The notes beneath the pieces are model-generated. The model searched no databases and was not told the origin of the DNA. It was given only the letters and a program-made list of their open reading frames with translations. A stretch of DNA of 48,639 nt from assembly GCF_000485595.1 (NCBI RefSeq), contig NW_014577075.1:771727-820365 (forward strand). Reading direction: 5' to 3'. Numbering within the stretch: position 1 is the first letter of the stretch; every line of letters begins with the position of its first letter. Shown here in pieces: positions 18,501-30,900 of the stretch. This stretch comes from Priapulus caudatus (Eukaryota > Priapulida > Priapulimorpha > Priapulimorphida > Priapulidae). The position numbers were made by a program, and so were the translations under genes.

Positions 18501-19847
18501 GCTGTGGGCGCTGTTATGTCTCTCGCTCCTCATGCGGATATCTTCGCGTTTCTTCGTAAGTTCAGATAGCAGGAAAAAATCGCCTCCCTGAAATGTAATC
18601 GAACTCAAAAATAGTGCATCGATTTACAGTGTTTTTTCTCGGTTGTAGGTATCGTCATCGAAATCGTATCACTTAGTGGTGACGTTCTACCGTCGACGCT
18701 ACTCCGGTTTGCGAAGAGAAGGGAGCACAATAAGGCAAGGCAGCCTCTGCTTGTCGTGTTCACCGACGACGGGAGGCCAAGAGCGACAAAACGCGTTCTC
18801 GGTACGTACATGTTTGTTGCTAGCTACTGAACGCCAAGTACAGCCGCGTTTAGTGGCGTTAAGATCTTTATTGAAGTAATGCCATTCGCGCTGTCTGCGT
18901 AGCCTGTGCACCTTGCTTGCTTGCTTGAACGTGCTGCGACGACGCTCACCCATTTAACACACATACATTCCCACAAACGCTCAACGTGTGATGTAACCCA
19001 CCTTCTTCAGCTTCGCCTCCAACTACAGTCTTCCAGTCAGGCCAACCTCCACATTCTACCCCTAATTACACAGCATGCCCTTCTTCTACGCCATTTCTCT
19101 GAACAAAATTAACACTCGATATCCTACCCCCGATAACAATAACGATAACAATCCATGCGTGAACACGTAACCACTATTACTTAAACTTCTACCCCTCCGG
19201 ACTACCACGAAATCTATAGCCCTAAACACCATTACACCCAGCAGCCTGTACAGAATTTTATTGGCGACGAATAATTCTTTCACGACCAATCCTACATGCT
19301 CCATTACTGCCCACAGCACCCCCATGGACGTTAACAACGCACCGCCCCTACTCCACCTTTGCCATGATCGTCATCTTCAGCCGATGCTGACGCATTCGCG
19401 TTTGTTCTTCCTGCAGCGAACGCGAGCAATGACATTTTTCATCCGAACGCCCTGATGACGAGTAGGGACAAGCGTAACTCGGAGCCAGTCGACTACGCGC
19501 CACTCAAGAGCCAACACGAGGCAGACGACAGTCCGTGCGCGCTGCGCCCTCTATACGTCGACTTCGAAAAGATCGGCTGGTCTTCGTGGATAATTTCGCC
19601 GAAGGGTTACCACGCGTATCACTGTAAGGGTCAGTGTCCCTTCCCTTTAGGAGAGACCGGTAACCCAACAAATCACGCAACGGTGCAGAGCATCGTCAGT
19701 GCGCTGGGACTGCACGATGGCGTCAGCGCCCCCTGTTGCGTACCCGACAAATTACATCCGATAGGATTACTTTATTTCGACGAGGATGAGAACGTAGTGC
19801 TGAAGCAGTACGAGGACATGGTGGCATCAAGCTGCGGCTGCCACTGA
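14249..19847 (+). CDS. admp: Anti-dorsalizing morphogenetic protein (BMP/TGF-beta family ligand)
   Basis: This is a secreted morphogen of the BMP branch that acts in dorsoventral patterning with Chordin and BMP. Five exons join in frame: 14249-14534, 17143-17288, 18265-18403, 18649-18801 and 19417-19847, giving 384 aa and a TGA stop. The start sits in GCCATGG. Residues 1-22 form a signal peptide (MAKHRLLAVGALLVFTCG...). Exons 1-4 encode the prodomain. In exon 5 the furin site RDKR precedes the mature ligand, whose cystine-knot cysteines start at CALRPLYVDF and continue through YHCKGQCPFPL and APCCVPDKL to the terminal CGCH. GWSSWIISPKGY and VVLKQYEDMVASSCGCH resemble ADMP more than BMP2/4 (which ends CGCR). 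Intron 1 holds a long CT tract and an ~850-bp repeated segment. All splice sites are GT-AG. Confidence 0.93.
15190..15616. repeat. (CT)n microsatellite in ADMP intron 1
   Basis: More than 400 bases of CT repeats are present. Frames of 200+ codons of Leu/Ser (plus) or Arg/Glu (minus) come from the repeat and are not genes. Confidence 0.95.
15920..16815. repeat. ~850-bp duplicated segment, copy a (ADMP intron 1)
   Basis: It starts GAGCTCCCCCACGTCGTATC just after a short GT run and matches 22078-22909 base for base apart from many small indels. It is CpG-rich and non-coding. Indel-dominated differences and microsatellite boundaries suggest assembly duplication more than an old repeat family. 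Confidence 0.85.
18056..18121. repeat. 30-bp direct repeat in ADMP intron
   Basis: ATGGTTAATCATTTCATGAC and the next ten bases occur identically at 18056-18085 and 18092-18121, six bases apart. This is a simple local duplication. Confidence 0.85.
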
Positions 19848-20336
19848 AATAAATCATCCGATATTTTTTGTTGTTATTTTATGCATCGCGTGTACAGACA
19901 GAATGTAAATATTGTGAATCCAGATTTTTAAGATTGTTATCTATGTTCATATATTACGTGTAAAAAGGGCAATCTCGTGGTAATAGTAAGTCACGCGTAG
20001 TGGATTAGGGCCGACTATCTACGGTAATCTTTTACTGGTAACACGAGCTAGACCGATTTCAAACCATTTAGAAAACGACGTCTATCACACATTTCTCTGC
20101 TTTTATGGTGATTAAGATCACAAAATCTGTTGGCAATTTATCGATAGCGCCCAAGAGCGTATAAATTCTCTAACATATACTCCTCAGCATAGAAGACTTC
20201 ATGTCCTCTGAATAGCGTGTGAAGAGCGAACTGTTACTGTACAGAAAGGTTGTAGATTATTGCGTAATAGCGAGAGCGATAAGAGTTAAGTTATTTTGTA
20301 AATATAGTATAATATTTTCTTGCGAATGAGAATAAA
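19848..20336 (+). other. ADMP 3' UTR with polyadenylation signals
   Basis: AATAAA occurs at 19848-19853, directly after the stop codon. It occurs again at 20331-20336, which is the more plausible processing signal given its distance from the stop. Confidence 0.55.
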
Positions 20337-21290
20337 TGTGATGAACTATGAACAATTGATCGCATGTTATATTTATTTCACTCGTGTGCAAAAATCCACG
20401 AAGAGACATGCAAAACTGAAGAAAAAAACACTCAAAAAGTGCTAAAGGTGCCTTCCCGTGCCACTGCTAGAGATAATTTGTAAAAAAAAAGATAACGGTA
20501 AACCCCAGATAAATAGTTACTTTAAATGACAAATGATTATTATAGCAATAAAAAGAAAAACTGTACGAGCAGCATGTCCACACTACATGAAAGGAAGTCG
20601 TAGTCGTGGCGCGTCGACTACGAGCCTAGATGTGATTTCATTGATTTCGCATGAGCGAAAGCTGTTACATTCTCGGCAAAAATGAAGCACGAAAAATGCA
20701 AATTGCTGTTAATAACTTGGATCCCGTTAGTTATAATTATTAGGTAAAACACTGGTAGTGGGCTATACTTGTGCTTCCTGTGCACATAGATGTAAAGAAA
20801 TAAAAACAACCACAACATTGAAACGGTACCTGACTAACAATTGTCTGACCGTATATATATATATATATATACTTGACAATTCATGTGGGAAGGCACCTTT
20901 AAAGACACGCATATCGGTCAAATGCAAGTATCCGTATAAGATCAATAAACTCACGATCACATTGATAAATCACACCGGTGTACGAAAAGTAGCAAGAAAG
21001 GTTACGTGAAATTTATCAGCACGGTAAACCATTTAGAACGTTCGCTACCGCATTGTTCACTGGGTATTAAGTAAATGCAACCAAACTACAAATGTCGAAG
21101 AAAAAAACCGATAATGTCGGCTGACTTTCAAAATCACGCAGCCGTCGTAAAACAAGTAGAACCGCATTACGTATGATTACCGGGAATTTTCGGCGATTAC
21201 ACTAGCCGCTAGATTAGTGCCTTCACCCGGTAGTCTTTCAATGGCGGCTTCCCGCAGACTGGTCGCGTAGTAGACACGAAAATGTAGCAT
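20337..21290. other. Intergenic, no gene recognised
   Basis: AT-rich sequence with a short TA run at about 20853-20870. Short frames on both strands have no support. Confidence 0.6.
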
Positions 21291-21687
21291 GGAGAATGAC
21301 AAACGTTCAGTCTACGCGGTGCGTGCGCGAATACCCGCTGTGGCGTGCACGCGCCCTGTCGATGCTTCTATTGATTCTTCCTCATCATCGCACCTATCCG
21401 ACGTCCGCCCTCGGAGAAAAAGGGGAGAAGAGAGAAGAAGTCGATGAAAGATTTCACGCCGTACACTTCGACGTGGATATCACAGGGACGACCTTATCTG
21501 CGTTAACTCGTGTGCATTACCCTCGACATCGCTGCTCACTGGCTCGTCGCGACTGCCGCAACATCGGCTCCGCATTACGCATGCGCGGACGCCCTGGTGG
21601 CAAGTCGACTCGGAGTTTCCCGTCCTGCGGCAGACGCACTCCGGAACAAACGTCGGTAAGAATGTCAAGTACTTTGAGCAAGCGTAC

Positions 21688-21853
21688 TTCTGAAACTGTT
21701 CGCTGAAGTGCGCGAGGCGATAGACCTGCTCCTGCAGCGGTGGAGTATCTATCGTCGAGATGTCCGTGCCTATGCTAATTCTGGTCGCCTGGCCTTCTAG
21801 TATGCTGGTAAGCTGAGCCGCCCTCACCACGGCGAGGCTGTCTTCCGAGTTTC
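21688..21853 (-). CDS. Candidate exon, protein not recognised
   Basis: On the minus strand, a good acceptor (CACTTGCAG) is followed by an open frame with coding-like composition. It includes SEDSLAVVRAAQLTSILEG and IDTPPLQEQVYRLAHFSEQF, with a possible donor GTACGC at about 21687 (another, GTACTT, at 21672). Codon third positions are GC-rich, as in the known exons of the window. I cannot name a family and found no partner exons. A competing plus-strand frame (21296-21655) has a strong GTAAGA donor at 21656, so at most one of the two is real. Confidence 0.35.
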
Positions 21854-21989
21854 CTGCAAGTGTGGTTTCCATGTTAAAAGCGGCGCTTGTAACACTCACT
21901 AACCTAGATTAGCCTCACTTGTCATGGACAGACCATTAGCCTTAAAGTAGCATAAGTGAGTGGACTAAATCTAACACTAATTGTTGTGT

Positions 21990-22070
<81 letters not shown>

Positions 22071-22077
22071 TGTGTGT
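21990..22077. repeat. (GT)n microsatellite
   Basis: A GT array directly borders copy b of the duplicated ~850-bp segment. Confidence 0.95.
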
Positions 22078-22909
22078 GAGCTCCCCCCACGTCGTATCAT
22101 TCAGGCAGCGGCGATAAGACGCGAACGCCTCGGACGCGCTCACAATGGCCGATGTGTGCGGGAGCGCGGGACAGGCGAGAAGTGTTGGTGAAGAATCAGC
22201 TAACAATCTGCTAATTATTCAATGCGCACCGTGTGTAAACAGCACCTGTGCGGTGGCAAGCGCGGCCGATGCGTGCGCCGACCCAGCCCTCGTCAAACCA
22301 CTCGACGAAATTACTGCTCCGCCTCGAAACAGCTCGCTGACGGGTCGCGTTTGTTTAGAGGTGGCTGCGCCGTTGCGGCGATCGCGCGAACTCAGGGATA
22401 GCCTTAATTACTGACCTCTTCTCTTACGCGCGGTGCAAGTCTTTGTCAGCGCGTAGCTTTTGTACGGCGCGAAAGCCGTTCGACCGGAATGCAACGCTAC
22501 GCCACCGAGAGCGAGAGTCGACACGGAAATGCTTTTATGCTCGTTTCCGTCACTTTAATCGAGAGGTTGGACCGCGCGATGTCGCTTGAATTACTCGGGC
22601 AGAGGTAGTGAATGTAGTAGTAGCAGGGGGAGAAGCAATGATTCGCGGACAAGCGCTCTTAACCAAACAGCCGGGGTATAAATCATAGGGAAGATGACTC
22701 CGCTCTGCACTCGCGTTTGCATCAGGGTGGCAAACAGACCGACACGTGTGACCTAACAGTGACGTTTGTGGCCTCACACTCTCGCACGTTGCGTCACAAT
22801 CACGCGCGTGAGATCACAGCGATGCGCGGGGCGTCACACTGATGCGAGTGACGTCACAGGCACTTGGAACGTCACAATAAAAAAATAATGGTAAATAAAC
22901 ACGAAATGC
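22078..22909. repeat. ~850-bp duplicated segment, copy b
   Basis: Second copy of the 15920-16815 segment in the same orientation. It ends at a 10-base N gap (22910-22919) that reopens in a GT array. Differences from copy a are mostly single-base or short indels. Confidence 0.85.
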
Positions 22910-22919
22910 NNNNNNNNNN

Positions 22920-22958
<39 letters not shown>

Positions 22959-22990
22959 GGTGTGTGTGTGTGTGTGTGTGTTTGCATGTG
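22920..22990. repeat. (GT)n microsatellite after assembly gap
   Basis: GT array immediately after the N gap. The 22990-23300 region after it holds nothing I recognise. Confidence 0.95.
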
Positions 22991-23302
22991 TGTGTGCGCG
23001 CATGCTTATGTACGTGCACGATGCAGCGAGGGAATGTCGAGGAGCACACTCCGCGGGCAAATTGATCATGGAGCTCGCATATGAGAGCCTTCGACTTGCT
23101 CGCATGCGTTCTCGTGCGTCGACTTTTCCATGAGCTGTATCGGCCACGTTTTAAGTTGTGCGCGAATGACATATCGACAAAATAGCGCGCTCTGTAACCA
23201 TGCACCACGCTATTCTACACTCATACTCTGGGTTCGTATGCATCGAGGCAAAGAGATAAATAAACGTGACTTCATCTCTAACATAAGCTAATCTTATACT
23301 TC

Positions 23303-23337
23303 TGACCTCTGACCTCTGACCTAGTGACCTCTGACGT
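23303..23337 (-). promoter_or_regulatory. Array of nuclear-receptor half-sites (DR1-type)
   Basis: TGACCT (reverse of AGGTCA) occurs at 23303, 23310, 23317 and 23325, with a fifth near-match TGACGT at 23332. The first three are spaced one base apart (DR1) and the fourth two bases apart. DR1 is the spacing bound by RXR, HNF4 and COUP-TF class receptors. Function is inferred from the motif only; it could be a degenerate 7-bp tandem repeat. Confidence 0.4.
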
Positions 23338-23440
23338 GGTCGTTGTCTACACGGCCGCCATGGGCCGCTTATTATTTCTAGCAAAAAGACGATACAAGTT
23401 CATTTTTTTCCAAACTCTATTAGAGACTAGCGAATATAAT

Positions 23441-23983
23441 AGGCGCGTTCACACTGGCGCGAATAAGCGGGATGCAAATCCCGGTTTTTGCATCGCGATC
23501 GAAATACCGAGATTATTACAAGTGTGAACGCACTAATACCCACTAATAATCGCGATCAGCATCGCGCTCCAAATCGCACTTTTGACTGCGATTATTTGGA
23601 ATTAGCGCGATTATTTGCGTGTGTGAACGATCGCTTTGGAATTAGCGCGATTATTTGCGTGTGTGAACGATCGCTTTGGAATTAGCGCGATTATTTGCGT
23701 GTGTGAACGCTCGCGCAAATAATCCCGGTATTTTAGCGCGATTATTTGCGTGTGTGAACGCTCGCGCAAATAATCCCGGTATTTTCTATCCCATCATTCT
23801 AAGCGAGTGAGCAGTAAGCATGCGCAGTGAGCATCATTCCGGCAGTGAGCATGCGCAGTTCTATTAATAGAATTATCCCGCTCGGCGATTAGCGCGATTA
23901 TTCGCCTGTGTGAACAACGACACAATTATCTCGGTATTTCATCGCGATTAGCATCGCGGTTTTTCTTGTGTGTGAACGCGCCT
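23441..23983. mobile_element. 543-bp inverted-repeat MITE, 8-bp TSD (hAT-like), internal tandem units
   Basis: The ends are AGGCGCGTTCACAC (23441) and its reverse complement (ending 23983). The flanking octamers are AATATAAT and AATATGAT, a 7/8 target duplication. The inside contains three 40-bp tandem units starting at 23601, 23641 and 23681, then two longer related units, all built on GCGCGATTATTTGCGTGTGT. Each unit resembles the element's own termini. There is no coding capacity. The 8-bp TSD suggests a hAT-type mobiliser. Confidence 0.7.
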
Positions 23984-23999
23984 AATATGATAATAATAT

Positions 24000-24837
24000 G
24001 ACTTGCCGTAAATATTACTAATGGTTAGAACCAAGCAATAATTAAACAAACCAATGGTCATCACATTTAAAATTCATTATTTTCATAGCGATAAAAAAAA
24101 ATTCATGTCAAATATACGCATCCACTGTTGAGCTGATTTTCCGTTTCTTTTGACGCAATTTAAGAATGAATAAATTTGCAATAAAAATTCTAATAAAATA
24201 CATCACTAAGAGCAGTACTGCGGACGGACGACGTTGGAGATCACTTGTCACTGCCTTATGTGCCATCTAGGCACCTACGAGGGATAACTACCTAAGAGTG
24301 CCAACGCATAAACCACTCATATATGTTATGAAAAATATGCTATTAATTTAGGGTTGGGATATAAATAGTGATAGGATTAGATGTGAAATAGAATCGTACA
24401 TGCATTTCATCTACTCCTGATGTAATGAGTATATTTATGATGTTTTTATGAACTGACGATATATACGGAACACGGGCATCCCAGAATAGGGTAAAAATAA
24501 TATACATTGGGTGTATATACTCAGGCGTGTGTATTTATGCATGTGTAATCGTGTTTACGTATCTCTCCCATATACTCGCCCTCTTTTCTCCTACCCCCCT
24601 TCTCTCGTTCCCAATCTATCTCTCTCCGTCGCCTCTTCTTTTTCTCAGTGTGTGCTTGTACGTGCCAGACTGCTTTCCCTCACTCGTGTAGCCTACATTG
24701 GAAAACTAGCGTACGGATTTCGCACAGTAAAAGTCAATCCTGCGCCTATATGAAAACTGCACTAAATAAACCACATACACGTACACTACTATCACGGCGG
24801 CCGCACTGACAAGTTAGAAACAGCTCTACTGCTTTAC
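24000..24837. other. Region 3' of the last visible SLC23 exon
   Basis: The C-terminal exon of the transporter should lie at or below this region on the minus strand, but I could not identify it. The rest is AT-rich with a CT-rich patch at about 24580-24650. Confidence 0.45.
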
Positions 24838-27111
24838 CTGGAACCGTCAGGTCCATGAGGAAACCGACGGTGGCGCCGATCAGCGGGCCGCATGAGAGCG
24901 CGGCCAGCAGGGCACTGTCCAGCTGCTGGTTTCCCGTCTGCAAGCGATCGCTATTTCGCGCCGACCAATCAGGAAGCACGGAGCCCATCATGACGGCGAC
25001 GCCGAGCACGGTCGTCGCCCGCGGCGTGCGCAGATCGACGTCGGCCGCGTAGGCGACGGCCGACGAGAAGATGACGCACGCGTTGACCAAGATGGCGCCG
25101 CCGATGACGGGGCGTGGCTGTACCGCGAGGATGGACGAAAAGCGGCTGAAGAGACCGCAGAAACAAAGCAGCAGACCGCCGACGACGGCGACCGAGCGGC
25201 TGGCATTCTGTAAAACAGTTACATGTTACACATGTGGCATTGTGCCAGCAGCAGCATATCTTAACGTTTTCTCGCGCTCGGCAAAACGCTCGCCCGTTTT
25301 TTTTCATGGTTTCGAATGCGAAAATTTCGGGGCGATTTAATTTCAACAGGCGGAAAGGTTGAAATCGGCTCGCATTCGTCATTTCTATCGCGTGAAACCG
25401 GAAGGATAGTGTGATTTACCTATCAGTCTATCCTGATTGACAGGCCACGCTATCCAATCATAGTTGTGATAGGACGTTCTCAAAGACAATTCATGTATGG
25501 CAACGAAGCGCCGCAAAATCGACATTTTGGCGTGCACGCGTAAGAAACTGCTCCAATAACTTAACAGACCTAACAACAAAATTAAAGATGGCGTAGTTAT
25601 CATCTTCAGAAAAATAGGTCTATTAAAAACTACATAGTAATGCCAGGTGTACATACGGGAGTCCTTACTACGCACTACCGCATGTATTACTATCATCAGC
25701 GGTCCCGACTCACAATCGTACCTGGGTGATTCCAATCACTCCGATGTTAGGCGGGTGCGTGGTGAGCGGCAGGCCGGTGATAGAACCGCCGAGGATGCCG
25801 GACAGACCCTCCATGATGATGGCACGGTTGACGGCGTGTGCCGGCGGCGGCGGCACGTGCGTTACCCTGGCGACGGCGTGGTAGCAGGCGAGGCTGTTGA
25901 CGATCGATACGAGCGTGGACAGCACGAAGCCGGCGTAGGTGACAGAGCTGACCGTCGGCGTGCCGTACTGACCTGCGGGGATCGCGATCATGATTATGGA
26001 TATGGCGTTGATGACGACGACGCTGCTGCTGCTGCTGCTGATGATGATGATGATGAAAATGATGATGATGAACATGACGATGACGATGATGATGATGCTG
26101 ATGATGATGACGATGATGATGATGATGATGATGACGATGTTGATGATGATGACGAGAATGACGACGATGATGATGATGATGATGATGCCGATGTTGGTGT
26201 TGATGATGATGATGATGATGGCGATGTTGATGATGATGATGATGATGATAACAGAGACGTACGTACGCGGGTGTAACGGATTTTTCTATTACAGTGGAAA
26301 ATTTGAAAATTTGTATTTATCCAATACAAGGTCACATTCGGCCACGACTAAAGATAGAACGTCAATCAACCCCCTGACGCTACTCTAATGTTGGGTTACT
26401 AATTGCGTCATCGTAGAACATCCCATTACTTAATTTAATCTCAATTCCGACACGCGTCATAGTGGGTCTTGATACTCCGTGCAAACTGAAGCTGCGTCGA
26501 GAGCGTGAGTCACTCGTACCGGAGTGAAGCAGGCACGAACAATTAATGTGATGTTTAGCCCTGGTGAATGAGGGGGGTCACCTCACAAACGCGCTCCCGT
26601 ACCTGGGTATGGTAAGTGGAACCACTTGCTGTTGTGTGCCCACTCACTGTAGGCGGGATCCGCGTATTGCGCTGGTGAAGCCGTGTCCGTAGGCAATGCT
26701 TCGGTCTCCGTCAGTATCACACACAACACCCAGACGATGACCATGCCAAATAAAACCTGTGCGGCGGTCAGGAATATGGTCGAAATCAGCGAGCATGTCG
26801 TGAGATGGAATACGAAAGCGAACACCTGCCAGATGTGCTTTCATTGGCGTAAGTGCTTTCAAATGCGTAAGCGAAAAACATGTCGGGGCATTACAGCTTA
26901 TACAGCCCGATACTCATGTGAAATGTGGCAGGAAACCGAACGAGTTTGTTGAGTATAATGTAGAAGCTCAGCGGCGTATAATGTCGAGGTGAGGTGAAGA
27001 ATTAAAAGTTACCACTCTTTTGTGTAAGTAGCACATACACGTACGCGCACTCGCTCGTGCCGATTTACGTACGTATATAAACGCATGTACACACGCACCT
27101 GTGCACGTAAA

Positions 27112-27153
<42 letters not shown>

Positions 27154-27165
27154 GCACGCACGCAC

Positions 27166-27210
<45 letters not shown>

Positions 27211-27873
27211 CACAAACACGCACACACACACGCACGCACGCACGCACGCACGCACACGCACACGCACACACACACACACACATACCGAGCAGGTCTTAAA
27301 AAGAGGATATCTGATGAAATAGAGCTTTCGCTTCTTTTGATACCAAAGCCACGGCACACGTATCTTCTTGGCGTAGATCCCAAACAGGCAAACTAAGCCA
27401 ACGACCCTGAAACACCATTTCAGAGTTTAGAGGCTTTTCCCGTAGAGGCACGGACATTTTCGCCTGAAATATAACAGTGCGCATATCTAATGCCACAAAT
27501 GCGTTTGAAAAAGTATATAAGGCCACAAAAGCGTTTGTTGAAACATGTAGTAATTATCGCAGCTGACTATGACTCTTCAAATGTTACTTCGACGTAAAAT
27601 AAACGTTCAATGAGATGTCTACATAGAAGCCAAGCGGATGTAAACGTGTGCATGTGTGGAGGAGTGTTCGCGATATATATTTCTGCGCGGCAGTGGGATC
27701 TTGCATGTGCTGTGCATGCGACCGCGTCTCTGGAGTGTATATGCGCGCGTGCTTGCGTGGCAGCGAGTATACTCGCGTCTGTACGCTTCTATATGTCTAT
27801 GTTAGCCCCACAGCTAATCAGGAGATCATAACTAAACTCGAAAAATAATCTTTGAGATTATTCTCCCTTGCGC

Positions 27874-27916
<43 letters not shown>

Positions 27917-30900
27917 CAGAAAATAATCTCGAAAAAAACCTTTGAGATTATTTTCCCTTTGTGTATACATTACTGAGCGGCATATAATATGTTATTATAT
28001 TATATAGCTCAGCTGTTTATGTATTTATTGATATACGACTAGACTATCGCGACGCGAAAACAATCAGCTTCGGTGTAAAAAAAAAAAAAGATAAAAAGAA
28101 TCGTGGCAAAGGTTATCGAGAAATACTCAACAACAACAAAAACGCTCGCCGAGCGGCATCGCAGCATCAGCAGCAGCTTCCCGGCGAGGAATGCTCCTCA
28201 TCTACGCGCGCACTGCTAATTCACTTGCGGTGCGCGCGCAGCCGAAAACAGCTCCCGCTCCGCATCGCACAGTGACGATCTCGCTGAGTGATCACGACCA
28301 CGTGCAGCGCGCTCTCGAATAATATATACCCGCACACTCACAAAACCGCCAGTGGCCAGCTGCTGTGTTCGCACAGGTTGCTGCTGAAACTGATGCTCGA
28401 CATGGCGATTAGAATCACCGTGGGAGCGACGGTCAGCGGTCGGATGCGCGGAAGCAGGAAGCCAAACAGTCCAGAGGCGCCGACCACAACCTGCGTAATG
28501 GATGCCAGCATCACGCCGCCCTGCAACTAGAAGAAAAACGGATATGCGGGGTCGTCGACAAATCGAGAAGTGTCTGTTATCGGAGCGTAGGTTGTTGTGA
28601 CAAGGTCGTTCTACGAACATCCGATGAAGAGGAGGGGATTGATTAGGATTGCCGTGAACGCACACCGATGCGCTAGAATTTCTCATGGTGGCTAAATGTT
28701 GGCCTAGTTTGAAATATAGACGCGTGTGTGCAAATAAGACGCTGTAGCAATATAGGATTCGCGTAAAAACGTCATTCTTCGATGTATAAAAAGTAGGAAA
28801 ATCCGCTTTAGAATTCCATCAATACTGCAGCTGTAATAAATCGATGCCCACTGGTACGCGCGCGCACACGCGCGCACACACACGCGCACACACACGCACA
28901 CACACGCGCGCTCAGTGGCGCCCGCAGATAGAAGCACTGGAAGCACAGTGCTTCGAGTAAATTTTGGGTTAAAAAATTTTGTTTCTACATTTTGTTTCTA
29001 AATCTCTCTCGCAAGACTCACCAGATTGCATCTCCAGACGTCTACCATTCAAAATTTTTTAGGGGGGCATGCCCCCAGACCCCCCTAGCATGCAGCGAGC
29101 CTGCTTTTTATTATCACTGAGGATTTTATCCTTCTGCGCTTCTAATTTCTTAAGACCTGTGGGCGCCAGTGCGCGCGCTCACACGTATACACGGACGACT
29201 CCATATGCACATGCGCGCAAAAAGTGCAATGATCGTATTTCATTTATACGCACCTCTCTTATCCGTGTTTTCCAAACACTTGAATCCTCATTAACGCTGC
29301 TGTTTTCAAACGTGTGGTTGAACGTTTCCATCTTTAATATATCTGTCGAAAGTAGCGGATGAAACGTGCCATCATATGCATGGTATGCTGTTTCGCCATA
29401 TTACTTCACGTTTACGGCTGATATTAATTTGGAAAGATATAATCGAGAACTAACAAAAAAGTCGTTACAGTAGGTAGAGTGCAAAACGCACGGAATGGCT
29501 AGACGGAGCAAAAATTGAGTTACGAATGTAATCTGCTACATATATCTTTCATGAAAGTCAGTGGCCACGTTTAAGAAGCAAGCAAGCTAGCGGTTAGCAC
29601 ATAACGCGGCCATCTGTATGTGTCGGATACTTTAGAGACCGTGAGCCAGATCGTCTGCCATATACTAAAAAAATGAAAGTCAGTTGAACTTCAATATAGA
29701 CATTCTACACGGTTTACACAAGATAACATTAAAATGGCAAGTGTAACCGCTGTGTCAAACGCGTACATAACATTTTCAGCAATTACAACGGCAATAATTA
29801 AATGCAATACGCTCGAAGGGCGGGTTTATACTGATTCAATATTTAGTTTGTTGAAAACAGCGACTGATCTGGTGAAACCGGAATGATTCCTATGTAATGC
29901 TCAGTTTAAAAAAGCAAGGTTCATTTGCAGTGCAATGGAAAACTTCGTCGAAACGGTCGTTATCAATGCGATGATAATATATACTTTTATTATTATATTC
30001 ATATAATAATAAAAATTAATATATTTTAATTATTTAGTATAGTAATTTTATTTTTGTTATTTGTCATTTTTAAGAATTTTACGAGATATATCTGTTTACG
30101 ACCGAGAGTGAACTAAACGTGTTTGAAAGTCCCGCAGAACTAAGTTAACAGAGCAATGTATCATCGAGCCGATATGAAAAGTTTGTGATTGGGTTCCAAT
30201 CTTTTCTAGTCACAATTTTATACTTAGCTGTAGATCAAGCTTTCTTCATAAGTACGTGATATCAGTGTAATATATAGAAACTTAAGCCCATAACCCATAA
30301 AATGTAGTGTAGGCAATAAATAAGTCAGCTACCGAGCAACTGACGCCTTCGCGTCAATACTTACACATAAAGGCGTTACAGTGAGCGCGAGCGACGAAAT
30401 AGAGTGCGATGGAAATGTTGTTCTTTTCCTTTTTATATGAGATCGTCAGACAGCAAGCATCCTAGCAAGTATCCCTCTAGAGATTCCGTATGCAGTGACT
30501 TTTCACTCGCTACCGTCAGTGTGTACAGAGTGATGATCACTGCTCTCTGACAGTGACAGTTATTATTCCGGCGACGTTCCCGATGGCAATTTGCGGCGTG
30601 CAGCTGGGGCCGCCAATTAAAATTTTGTCCTTGTCTTTCGGCACTCGCCTTGCCGATGACCTTTAATTATTTTATATTCAGTAACCGAGATATTATTTTC
30701 CCCGTTAATTTTCACACCGGCGATGAAGCGCTGCACATGCGAATATACACATAAGCACAGACACACGCGCCGCACATGCAAGTGCACACGTAAATGCGCG
30801 CACGCATAAGCGAGTGTGTGTGTGGGGGGGGGGGGGGTATTACCCCATTTGCCGCACGCCGTAAAGCCAATTTGTGATAAAAGATTTATGCTTTACCACA

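Noticed and set aside
25647-26388. Poly-Asp, poly-Met and poly-Ser proteins
   Set aside because: Products of the GAT triplet array; only the minus-strand exon 25722-25972 is real.
28216-28686. 156-codon minus-strand frame
   Set aside because: Shadow of the real SLC23 exon 28342-28526, which uses a different minus-strand frame.
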